A stretch of DNA of 64,000 nucleotides from assembly GCF_001854325.1 (NCBI RefSeq), contig NZ_CP017754.1, positions 1,612,001 to 1,676,000 of the forward strand, read 5' to 3'. The stretch is from Cupriavidus malaysiensis (GTDB taxonomy: Bacteria > Pseudomonadota > Gammaproteobacteria > Burkholderiales > Burkholderiaceae). Under the pieces are notes generated by a model. The model saw only the letters and a program-made list of their open reading frames with translations, had not been told where the DNA came from and made no database searches. This document shows positions 8,672-15,895 of the stretch, piece by piece (positions within the stretch are counted from its first letter, which is position 1; each line of letters opens with the position of its first letter). A program made the position numbers and the translations under genes.

Positions 8672-9415
8672 CTAGGTGGAGCGGCCCAGCACGCTGCGAA
8701 GGTCGAAGGTGCCCGGTTCGTCGGGCTGCACACGGTCCGCGCAGGCGCCAAGGTGGTGCGCCATGCGCGCCTGGGCGAGGGCGGCGTCGCCCTGTTCCAG
8801 GGCATCCAGGATCTCTTCGTGCTCGTCGAACGAGCAGGCATTGTTGCCGGGAGCTTCGACGCTGGCGATCATCAGCGTGGTACGCGAGACCAGGCGGCGC
8901 ATCATGTTGACCAGCAGCGCGTTGCCCGACAGCTCGGCCAGCGCGGTGTGGAACTCGGCCGAGAGCCGGATCCAGGTCGGGCGGTCATGGCTGAGGAAGG
9001 CCTGGCGCTCGGCCGCCACCATCTTGCGCAGCGGCGCCACCACGGCGCGCGCATCGCGCATGCCGGCCACCTTCTCCAGCACGGCGCGCTCCATCATCTG
9101 GCGCAGCTCGAACATATCGTGCGCCTCGTCGGTCGACGGGCTGGCGATGAAGGCGCCGCGGTTCGGCTCCAGGTCGACCATGCCGTCGGCGGCCAGCCGC
9201 GACAGTACCTTGCGCACGGTGTGGCGCGCGGTGGCATAGATTTCGCAAAGCGAGTGCTCGGTCAGCTTGGTGCGCGGCGGCAGCCGGTGCTCCATGATCG
9301 CGTCGTAGATTTCGTGATACATGCGCTCTTCGACCGGGCCCTTGCGCGCGGGCCGTGCCGCGCTGGGGGCAAGGGTGTCTTCGGCACCGGCAATCAGCTT
9401 GAGATTCTTGGACAT
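8672..9415 (-). CDS. GntR-family (FCD domain) regulator of purine catabolism
   Basis: A 247-residue regulator with an N-terminal winged helix ('RMYHEIYDAIMEHRLPPRTKLTEHSLCEIY') and a C-terminal helical FCD domain beginning 'DMFELRQMMERAVLEKVAG'. It lies between the permease and the divergent uraH-puuD genes, so it is the likely local regulator of the urate branch. Two TTGTnnACAA sites in its own promoter suggest autoregulation. The start at 9415 is the first ATG that gives a normal N-terminus; the longer open frame would run into the promoter and operators. No strong Shine-Dalgarno precedes it. The inducer may be urate, xanthine or allantoin, which is inference. Confidence 0.88.
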   Translation of the reverse strand: MSKNLKLIAGAEDTLAPSAARPARKGPVEERMYHEIYDAIMEHRLPPRTKLTEHSLCEIYATARHTVRKVLSRLAADGMVDLEPNRGAFIASPSTDEAHDMFELRQMMERAVLEKVAGMRDARAVVAPLRKMVAAERQAFLSHDRPTWIRLSAEFHTALAELSGNALLVNMMRRLVSRTTLMIASVEAPGNNACSFDEHEEILDALEQGDAALAQARMAHHLGACADRVQPDEPGTFDLRSVLGRST

Positions 9416-9484
9416 CGTGGCACCAGCTAAGGGGAGGGGATGCGGCCGCCGGGGGACTGCGGGAGGCGGATGGCGATCCGAAAA

Positions 9485-9526
9485 TTGTTGACAATTATTT
9501 GGCTGTGCCTTCAATATTGTCAACAA
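9485..9526. promoter_or_regulatory. Divergent gntR/uraH control region with paired operators
   Basis: Two TTGTnnACAA palindromes lie at 9485-9494 (TTGTTGACAA) and 9517-9526 (TTGTCAACAA), their centres 32 bp apart (about three helical turns). Together they also form an 11-bp inverted repeat. On the minus strand a sigma70 promoter for gntR fits between them: -35 TTGACA (9523-9518), 18-bp spacer, -10 AATAAT (9499-9494). One operator covers the -35 and the other the -10/start, as expected for autorepression. The rest of the 336-bp gap (9416-9751) must also hold the uraH promoter, which I could not place. Confidence 0.7.
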
Positions 9527-9751
9527 AACAAAACCATGTTTTCGACAGGCAAGGGTAATCCCCGGATATCCGCCGGATTCCTCGGGTTATCCCTGATTTG
9601 TCAAACGGACCGGCCGGGCGCATCGTCGCCCGCAATCGGTTCAGCGCCGGGATGCGTTGGAAACACGTACCGAGCGGGCACCGGATTCCCCAATCCGGTG
9701 CTAGTGAAGGCAGCGGCGCCCCTCACAACCCACAGCCCTAAGGAAGACAGG

Positions 9752-10105
9752 ATGGGACGCTTGACCACTCACGTGCTCGACACGGCAGCCGGCACGCCCG
9801 GACAAGGTATGTCGATCACTCTGCATAAAATTGTCGACAATCGCCGCGAAACCCTGAAGACGGTCGTGACCAACCACGACGGCCGCTGCGACCAGCCCCT
9901 GCTGGAAGGCGAGGCCTTCGCCCCCGGCGTGTACGAACTCGAATTCCATGCCGGAGACTATTTCCGCGCGCGCGGCGTGAGCCTGCCCGAGCCGGCCTTC
10001 CTCGACGTGGTGCCGCTGCGCTTCGGCATTGCCGATACGGGCGCGCACTACCACGTGCCCCTGCTGGTCTCGCCGTGGTCGTACTCGACCTACCGCGGCA
10101 GCTGA
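9752..10105 (+). CDS. uraH: 5-hydroxyisourate hydrolase
   Basis: A 117-residue transthyretin-like enzyme that opens the ring of 5-hydroxyisourate to OHCU, the step between PuuD and UraD. The N-terminal 'TTHVLDTAAGTPGQ' with catalytic His7 and the C-terminal tetrapeptide 'YRGS' are diagnostic. The ATG at 9752 has AGGAAG 5 bp upstream. It is divergent from gntR and 31 bp before puuD, with which it forms an operon. A third TTGTnnACAA site lies inside this gene at 9831-9840. Confidence 0.96.
   Translation: MGRLTTHVLDTAAGTPGQGMSITLHKIVDNRRETLKTVVTNHDGRCDQPLLEGEAFAPGVYELEFHAGDYFRARGVSLPEPAFLDVVPLRFGIADTGAHYHVPLLVSPWSYSTYRGS
9831..9840. promoter_or_regulatory. Third TTGTnnACAA site, inside uraH
   Basis: TTGTCGACAA, extended to a perfect 12-bp palindrome ATTGTCGACAAT at 9830-9841, lies 80 bp into the uraH coding region. 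It matches the two sites in the gntR promoter and may let the regulator loop DNA or block transcription. Confidence 0.5.
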
Positions 10106-10136
10106 GCCGACGGCATCGGGAAACAGGAGACAAGTC

Positions 10137-11345
10137 ATGGAAGGCTATATTCTCGACTGGGCCAATCTGCTGCTGCGCTGGCTGCATGTCATCACCGCCA
10201 TCGCGTGGATCGGTTCGTCTTTCTACTTCGTCTGGCTGGATAACAGCCTGACCAAGCCCACCGCCGGCGACCTGAAGGACAAGGGTGTCGATGGCGAGCT
10301 GTGGGCCGTGCACGGCGGCGGCTTCTACAATCCGCAGAAGTACCTGCTCGCGCCCAAGCAGTTGCCGGAGAACCTGCACTGGTTCTACTGGGAGTCCTAT
10401 TCCACCTGGATGTCGGGTTTTGCGCTGCTGGTGGTGCTGTACCTGTTCAATGCCAGCACCTTCCTGATCGACAAGAACGTGTTCGACATGTCGCCCGGCG
10501 CGGCGGTCGGCTTCGCGGTCTCGTACCTGCTGATCGGCTGGATCGTCTACGACTGCATCTGCCGCATCTTCGGCAAGAACGACGGGCTGGTGGGGGTGCT
10601 GGTGGCCCTGTACGTGGTGGCGGCGGCCTTCGTGGCCTGCCACGTATTCTCGGGCCGCGCGGCATTCCTGCTGACCGGCGCGATGATCGCGACCATCATG
10701 AGCGCCAACGTGCTGGTGTGGATCATCCCCGGCCAGCGCAAGGTGGTGGCAGCGCTCAAGGCAGGCCAGCCGGTGGATCCGATCCACGGCAAGCGCGGCA
10801 AGCAGCGCAGCGTGCACAACACGTATTTCACGCTGCCGGTGCTGTTCGCCATGCTGTCCAACCACTACAGCATGACCTACAGCTTCAAGTACAACTGGCT
10901 GGTGCTGGTGATGATCATGGCGGCGGGCGTCTTCATCCGCCAGTTCTTCATCCTCAAGCACAAGGGCAAGATCAACGTCGCCTGGCCCGCGGTGGGCGTG
11001 GCCCTGCTGGCCGGCGTGGCGGTGATGATCGCGCCGCAGCCGCGTCCCGCGGTGGCCGCCAGCGACGCCGACGGCGCCGCCAACCAGGTCAGCTTCGCCA
11101 AGGTGCAGGAGATCATCAACGCCCGTTGCGTGCAGTGCCACGCGGCCCAGCCGAAGATGATGCCGACCGCGGCCAAGGGGATCATGTTCGACTCGGCGGA
11201 CGAGATCAAGTCGCACGCGCAGCTGATCTACCAGCAGGCGGTGCAGCAGAAGACGATGCCGCTGGGCAACGTCACGCAGATCACGGATGACGAGCGCGCG
11301 CTGCTGGGCCAGTGGTTCGAGGGCGGCGCCAAGACGGCGAACTGA
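10137..11345 (+). CDS. puuD: Membrane urate oxidase with cytochrome c domain
   Basis: A 402-residue PuuD-type urate hydroxylase. The N-terminal two thirds is a membrane domain with several hydrophobic segments ('LLLRWLHVITAIAWIGSSFYFVWLD', 'VGFAVSYLLIGWIVYDCI', 'AGVFIRQFFIL'). The C-terminal domain carries one c-type haem motif, Cys331-Val-Gln-Cys334-His335. It oxidises urate to 5-hydroxyisourate and is thought to pass electrons to the respiratory chain rather than to oxygen directly, unlike soluble uricase. The gene follows uraH by 31 bp with ACAGGAGACAAGTC before the ATG at 10137. A UUCG-capped hairpin (11456-11488) and a terminator follow. Confidence 0.95.
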   Translation: MEGYILDWANLLLRWLHVITAIAWIGSSFYFVWLDNSLTKPTAGDLKDKGVDGELWAVHGGGFYNPQKYLLAPKQLPENLHWFYWESYSTWMSGFALLVVLYLFNASTFLIDKNVFDMSPGAAVGFAVSYLLIGWIVYDCICRIFGKNDGLVGVLVALYVVAAAFVACHVFSGRAAFLLTGAMIATIMSANVLVWIIPGQRKVVAALKAGQPVDPIHGKRGKQRSVHNTYFTLPVLFAMLSNHYSMTYSFKYNWLVLVMIMAAGVFIRQFFILKHKGKINVAWPAVGVALLAGVAVMIAPQPRPAVAASDADGAANQVSFAKVQEIINARCVQCHAAQPKMMPTAAKGIMFDSADEIKSHAQLIYQQAVQQKTMPLGNVTQITDDERALLGQWFEGGAKTAN

Positions 11346-11511
11346 AGGTGGCGGGCCGGCCCGGCGGGCCACAGCAGCCGGGTCGGCAGCGCCGACGCGC
11401 CAGGCGCGCGCCGCGAGGGCGCTGCTTGGCAGGAAGATCGGTGATCGACGGTCCGCCGGCCGTCCCCGCGTTCGCGCGGGGTGGCCGGCAGCAGGGCCGG
11501 AGAGGGTTTGA

Positions 11512-11537
11512 ACGGGGCCTCGTGCCCCGTTTTTTTA
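11512..11537 (+). terminator. Rho-independent terminator after uraH-puuD
   Basis: ACGGGGC and GCCCCGT form a 7-bp stem with a 5-nt loop followed by seven T. Upstream, at 11456-11488, a stable hairpin (CCGGCC..CCCCGCG, TTCG loop, CGCGGGG..GGCCGG) may protect the mRNA end. Confidence 0.85.
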
Positions 11538-11604
11538 TGCCCGCAGCGGGCGTGCCGCAGGCGGCGGCACGCGGGCGGTACGCGGGCGGTACATTCAGCC
11601 AGGC

Positions 11605-12039
11605 TCAGCCGTGCCAGTGGCCCTTGACCCAGGCCCAGCCGCCGCCGGCCTCATAGCGCCACACCCAGTGGCCCGGCACCCAGAAGGCATGCGGCGTGGG
11701 CGCAACCGTGATCTGCTCGACGATCACCGGCGGCATCGGCGCCACCGGCTGCTCGACCCACTTGCCGTGCACCCACAGCCAGTCGTTGCCGGCCCACTTC
11801 CAGTGGCCGGGCACCCAGTTCCAGCCGTAGCCAGGGGCAGGGCCGCGGTCCTCGTGCACCGGTGCCGGCATGGCCCGCACGACCTGGTGCGGCGCCGGCT
11901 CGCGCACCACCACTGTGCGCTCGGTCACGCAGCCGCTCAGCGCGGCGGCGGCGGCCAGCGCGGCCAGGGCCGCCTGCGCGGCACGTGCGGCGCGCCGGCC
12001 GTGCATGGCCCGGCGCGGGCGTGTTGTCTGGTTCGACAT
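11605..12039 (-). CDS. YXWGXW repeat lipoprotein
   Basis: A 144-residue predicted lipoprotein with a hydrophobic signal and lipobox 'ALSGC'. After this come aromatic, glycine-rich repeats of the YXWGXW type ('GYGWNWVPGHWKWAGNDWLW' and 'FWVPGHWVWRYEAGGGWAWV'). Proteins of this type sit in the cell envelope, and their role is not established. I chose the ATG at 12039, preceded by AAGGA, over a TTG one codon upstream. It is convergent with the puuD transcription unit and separated from it by the terminator at 11512-11537. Confidence 0.85.
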   Translation of the reverse strand: MSNQTTRPRRAMHGRRAARAAQAALAALAAAAALSGCVTERTVVVREPAPHQVVRAMPAPVHEDRGPAPGYGWNWVPGHWKWAGNDWLWVHGKWVEQPVAPMPPVIVEQITVAPTPHAFWVPGHWVWRYEAGGGWAWVKGHWHG

Positions 12040-12198
12040 CAATCCTTCTCCTCGTCAAGATTCGATCCGCCTGGGGCGGCGTGGCCGGCGGCCAGGCCGT
12101 TCCAGTGCTGCTTCCTTAACGGGCGAGGGGGAGGGCGGTGAGACAGCAAGTTGTAAGCGCACGTTTCCGCGCCGGCGGGGCCGGCGCGCGTGCCGTGC

Positions 12199-12774
12199 TC
12201 AGGCGCCGACGTCCAGCAGCGCCAGCACGCCCAGCACGACGAAGATGGCGGCGGCGATCTTGTGCACCAGTCCGATCGGCAGCTTGTCGGCGAAGCGGCC
12301 GCCCAGCAGCACGGCGGGCACGTTGGCCAGCATCATGCCGAAGGTGGTGCCGGCCACCACGGCCAGCACTTCGCCGCTGAAGCGCGCGCCGAGCGCCACG
12401 GTGGCGATCTGCGTCTTGTCGCCCATCTCGGCGAAGAAGAAGGCGACGATGGTGGTGCCGAGGATGCCGAGCGCGCCGCGCACCGGCTTGCCTTGCTCGA
12501 CGTCGTCGAGCTTGTCGGGAATCAGGATCCAGGCCGCCATGGCGATGAAGCCCAGGCCCAGGATCCAGCGCAGCAGCGAGGGGCCGACCATGTGGGTGAT
12601 CCAGCCGCCGAGCGCGCCGGCCAATCCATGGTTGACCAGGGTGGCGATCAGGATGCCGAGGATGATCGGCAGCGGGCGCCGGTAGCGCGCGGCCAGCACG
12701 AGCGACAGCAACTGCGTCTTGTCGCCCATTTCGGCGAGGGCGACGATACCTGTGGAGACGAGGAAGGCTTCCAT
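12199..12774 (-). CDS. TMEM165/GDT1-family (UPF0016) Mn2+ exporter
   Basis: A 191-residue integral membrane protein made of two homologous halves, each with the family signature E-x-G-D-K-T ('EMGDKTQ' at 15-21 and 116-122), in which the acidic residues bind the cation. Bacterial members export manganese. The assignment is strengthened by a yybP-ykoY Mn2+ riboswitch in the 5' leader. The ATG at 12774 gives the usual length; upstream in-frame sequence belongs to the riboswitch. Mn2+ excess would turn the gene on. Confidence 0.93.
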   Translation of the reverse strand: MEAFLVSTGIVALAEMGDKTQLLSLVLAARYRRPLPIILGILIATLVNHGLAGALGGWITHMVGPSLLRWILGLGFIAMAAWILIPDKLDDVEQGKPVRGALGILGTTIVAFFFAEMGDKTQIATVALGARFSGEVLAVVAGTTFGMMLANVPAVLLGGRFADKLPIGLVHKIAAAIFVVLGVLALLDVGA

Positions 12775-12856
12775 TTTTCTTGAGATCACCGGGCCGGACG
12801 CATCTGCGAGATGCCAATGACGCACGCCTTCCCCGGCCCTGTCCGGAAAAGCGACG

Positions 12857-13024
12857 TCATCGGTCTCGCCAGGCCCTGGGCACGGGCCGCGCCGGATGGC
12901 AGGCCCTGGTCCCGGAAGCTGCGCACGCCATAACCGCAAGCGGTCAAGTCTGTTGACGTACGCCTCCGCGTTCCGGCTCCCGCATTGCGCGGGACGGTGA
13001 CGGCGGAGCGGCTACTCCCCAATG
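12857..13024 (-). ncRNA. yybP-ykoY manganese riboswitch
   Basis: On the minus strand the leader starts with the hallmark GGGGAGTAGC (13020-13011), contains ACGTCAACAG near 12955, and closes with GGCGAGACC (12870-12862). These correspond to the conserved 5' loop and 3' strand of the Mn2+-sensing yybP-ykoY RNA. It sits between a good promoter and a GDT1-family gene, the typical partner. The stretch 12775-12856 joining it to the ATG presumably holds the expression platform. The boundaries are approximate. Confidence 0.85.
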
Positions 13025-13033
13025 GAAGTGCGG

Positions 13034-13063
13034 ATTATAGCGTTGCCGTGGCGGGCAAGTCCA
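13034..13063 (-). promoter_or_regulatory. Sigma70 promoter of the riboswitch-GDT1 unit
   Basis: Minus-strand -35 TGGACT (13063-13058), 18-bp spacer and a consensus -10 TATAAT (13039-13034). The predicted start near 13027 lies just before the conserved GGGGAG of the riboswitch. Confidence 0.8.
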
Positions 13064-13133
13064 CCGCCGCCGGCCGCGGTGCGGGCGCTCTGTCGTGCCG
13101 GCGCCATGGCCGGCGGCTGCCCCGCGCCGGCGC

Positions 13134-13157
13134 GTTCCCGTCGCTTCAGACGGGAAC
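13134..13157 (-). terminator. Stem-loop at the 3' end of the desaturase gene
   Basis: GTTCCCGTC (13134-13142) pairs with GACGGGAAC (13149-13157) across 6 nt, spanning the desaturase stop codon. It has no T-tract, so it may stabilise or weakly terminate the mRNA. Confidence 0.45.
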
Positions 13158-14309
13158 GGGCGAGTTCTCGCTGGTCTGGCGGCCGCGGAAGTCGGTCCAG
13201 CACAGCGCCTTGAAGTCATACAGCTTGCAGCGGCGTGCGGTGTCGAAGTACCAGCGCCAGGAGAAGTTCTGCACGATGATGCGGCCCGGCAGCGCGTGCT
13301 CGAGCACGGCCTGGGCACGCTTCAGGTGGTAGAGCGGCACGCTCATGTCCACGTGGTGGGCGGTGTGCTCCATGATGTGGTGCAGCGCGGCGCCGATGCC
13401 GTAGCGGAAACGCAGGTGCACGGTGGTCGAGACGAAGGGCTGGGCGCGCGTCCACATCGCCTTGGTCTCGTACCAGGCCACGCTGGCGTGGGTGTGGTGC
13501 ACGTAGAGCACGAAGCCGACCGTGGCGTTCCAGACCAGGAAGGGCACGACGAAGCCCATCGTCAGCAGCATCCAGGCCGACTGGCCGGTGACCGCGGCCA
13601 GGGCCAGCAGCGCGCCGATCCAGGCCGCGCCGAAGGCGGCCACCAGCAGGCAGTCCCAGGTGAAGATGGCACGCCGGGACGGCATCTGGCGCTTGCTGGG
13701 GAAGAACAGCTTGAGCCACCAGATCTCGATCAGGTAGTACAGGCCGGGGCCGAGGCCGGTGCGGTAGACGCGCTCCAGCGCGCGGCGCCAGCGCGGCAGC
13801 GCGCGGTATTCCTCGAGCGAGTAGGGCGCCCACACGAAGTCGAAGCCCTTCAGGTTGGTGTAGCCGTGATGCACCACGTTGTGGCCGATCTCCCACAGGC
13901 TGTACGGTGTCAGCGAGGGCAGGAAGGTCAGCCGCCCGAGCCATTTGTTGAGGCCGCGCCGGGGCGTCAGGCTCTGGTGGCAGGCGTCGTGGCCGATGAT
14001 GAACAGGCGGGCGATCATCAGGCCGGCCAGGATGCCCAGGCCGAGCTTGGCCGCCCAGTGCGGCGCCAGCACCACGCCGGCGAGGACTGCCAGGAACAGC
14101 GCGGTGTCGAGCAGGGTCAGCGCCAGCGGCAGTGGCGTGGTGCGCCGGCCCAGCGGGATCAGCCAGCCGCGGATGATCTTGCGCGAGGGCAGCGGCGCAT
14201 CGGGCGCGATCGGCTCGGGCAGCGGTGCCTGCCGGCGCGCGCCGGGCGCCGGCGCGGCGGTGGTGTCGGGACAGGGCTCCATGGCCCGGGCTTGCAGCTT
14301 GGCGGTCAT
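13146..14309 (-). CDS. Membrane fatty acid desaturase
   Basis: A 387-residue integral membrane di-iron desaturase. All three histidine boxes are present: H107-DAC-H111, H143-NVV-HH148 and H315-TA-HH319. Hydrophobic segments lie between them (about 65-105 and 220-275). It would introduce a double bond into acyl chains of membrane lipids using oxygen and an electron donor; its position specificity cannot be read from the sequence. The first 45 residues are Pro/Ala-rich and probably disordered. It is a single gene with an 18-bp palindrome about 110 bp upstream of the start, a candidate operator. Confidence 0.88.
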   Translation of the reverse strand: MTAKLQARAMEPCPDTTAAPAPGARRQAPLPEPIAPDAPLPSRKIIRGWLIPLGRRTTPLPLALTLLDTALFLAVLAGVVLAPHWAAKLGLGILAGLMIARLFIIGHDACHQSLTPRRGLNKWLGRLTFLPSLTPYSLWEIGHNVVHHGYTNLKGFDFVWAPYSLEEYRALPRWRRALERVYRTGLGPGLYYLIEIWWLKLFFPSKRQMPSRRAIFTWDCLLVAAFGAAWIGALLALAAVTGQSAWMLLTMGFVVPFLVWNATVGFVLYVHHTHASVAWYETKAMWTRAQPFVSTTVHLRFRYGIGAALHHIMEHTAHHVDMSVPLYHLKRAQAVLEHALPGRIIVQNFSWRWYFDTARRCKLYDFKALCWTDFRGRQTSENSPVPV

Positions 14310-14420
14310 GCGGTTTTTCCAAGGTCGGTGACGCGCGGCGTGCGGCCGGGACCGGTCTTGGCCCGGCGCGCCGGCAGGCCGCGCGCGAAGCGACAGCTTA
14401 GTGGCCCTGCATGACGGCCG

Positions 14421-14438
14421 TGTTGACCGTGGTCAACA
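14421..14438. promoter_or_regulatory. 18-bp palindrome upstream of the desaturase gene
   Basis: TGTTGACC and GGTCAACA are exact inverted copies separated by 2 bp. The site lies in the 189-bp gap between guaD and the desaturase start and looks like a dimeric repressor or activator site. Confidence 0.5.
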
Positions 14439-14498
14439 GGGGGCGGGCATGGCGCGGCGGCGGGGCGCCATGCCGCGACGAAGTGCCTTGGGCGTCTC

Positions 14499-15824
14499 TC
14501 AGACAGCCTCGCCCATCACATAGACCTGGTCGATGACACGGTCATCGCCCAGCATCGCGAAGGCGAACAACTGCTCTTCCAGCGTTTCGGAGCGGGCGCT
14601 GCGGCGTGCGATCAGCGGCGTGGCCTGCGGGTCGAGCACGATGAAGTCGGCCTCGCAGCCGGGCGTGAAGCTGCCGACGCGCTCGGACCAGCCTAGCGCG
14701 TCGGCGGCCGCGCGCGTGGCCAGGTAGAACATGCGCAGTGCGGTCAGGTAGTAGCCGCCCATGCGCGCCACCTTGTGCGCGGCGTTCATGGTGCGCAGCA
14801 TGGAGAAGGAGGTGCCGCCGCCGACGTCGGTGGCCAGCGTGACATTGAGGCGGTTGGCGTCGGACTGGTGGAAGTCGTAGAAGCCGCTGCCGAGGAACAG
14901 GTTCGAGGTCGGGCAGTGCGCCACTGCGGCGCCGCTGTCGGCCAGGCGCCGGCGGTCGTCCTGGTCCAGGTAGATGGCGTGGCCGTAGAAGGCGCCGGGG
15001 CGCAGCAAGCCGTAGTGGTCGTAGACGTCCAGGTAGCTGCGCGCGTGCGGGAACAGTTCGGCGACCCATCTGACCTCGTCGCGGTTCTCCGCCACGTGGG
15101 TCTGGATGTAGGCGTCCGGGTAGGCGCGCGCCAGTTCCGCACAGGTGGCCAGCTGGGCCTCGCTCGAGGTCGGTGCGAAGCGCGGGGTGATGGCGTAGCC
15201 GAGGCGGCCTTTGCCGTGCCAGCGCGACAGCAGCTCGGCCGAGTCGCGCGCGCCGGATTCCGCGGTGTCGCGCAGGAATTCGGGGCAGTTGCGGTCCATC
15301 AGCACCTTGCCGGTGACCATGCGCAGGTTGCGCTGGTGGCTCTCGGCGAACAGCGCGTCGGCCGAGGCGGCGTGCACCGTGCTCCAGACCACCGCGCTGG
15401 TGGTGCCGTTGCGCAGCAGTTCCTCGGTGAAGAAGCCGGCCACGCCGCGCGCGTAGTCCGGGTCCTCGAAGCGGCGTTCCTCGGGGAAGGTATAGGTTTC
15501 CAGCCAGTGCAGCAGGCCTGGCGACGGCGAGGCGATGATGTCGGTCTGCGGAAAGTGGACGTGGGTGTCGATGAAGCCCGGCACGATCAGCTTGCCGCGG
15601 TGGTCGATCACTTCGGTGCCGGCAGGGATTTCCGCGGCTAGGCGGCCATGGTCGCCGGCGGCGACGATGCGGCCGTCGCGGATGATCAGCAGCCCGTCCT
15701 CCCAGTACTGATAGGCGTCCTCATGGAACTGCGGGTCGCGCTGGAAGTGCAGCACGCGGCCGCGCACGGCGCGGGTGGCCTGGCTCGCGTGGCTGGGGGA
15801 GGCGTTGGCGGGAGTGGTCGTCAT
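14499..15824 (-). CDS. guaD: Guanine deaminase
   Basis: A 441-residue amidohydrolase that converts guanine to xanthine and ammonia. The zinc site motif 'PGFIDTHVHFPQ' (82-93, His88 and His90) is followed by 'HVAENRDEV', 'FYGHAIYL' and 'LATDVGGGTSFSML', all typical of GuaD. It is the last gene of the run xdhA-xdhB-xdhC-ade-guaD on the minus strand, with only 71 bp after the deaminase gene. The xanthine produced feeds directly into the XdhAB enzyme encoded upstream. Confidence 0.95.
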   Translation of the reverse strand: MTTTPANASPSHASQATRAVRGRVLHFQRDPQFHEDAYQYWEDGLLIIRDGRIVAAGDHGRLAAEIPAGTEVIDHRGKLIVPGFIDTHVHFPQTDIIASPSPGLLHWLETYTFPEERRFEDPDYARGVAGFFTEELLRNGTTSAVVWSTVHAASADALFAESHQRNLRMVTGKVLMDRNCPEFLRDTAESGARDSAELLSRWHGKGRLGYAITPRFAPTSSEAQLATCAELARAYPDAYIQTHVAENRDEVRWVAELFPHARSYLDVYDHYGLLRPGAFYGHAIYLDQDDRRRLADSGAAVAHCPTSNLFLGSGFYDFHQSDANRLNVTLATDVGGGTSFSMLRTMNAAHKVARMGGYYLTALRMFYLATRAAADALGWSERVGSFTPGCEADFIVLDPQATPLIARRSARSETLEEQLFAFAMLGDDRVIDQVYVMGEAV

Positions 15825-15895
15825 GGGTTCGTCTCAGGGCCCGGCGGCGCGGGCCGCAGCCCTGGCACGCCGGTCGTTCTTGGATTGCGCCTCGC

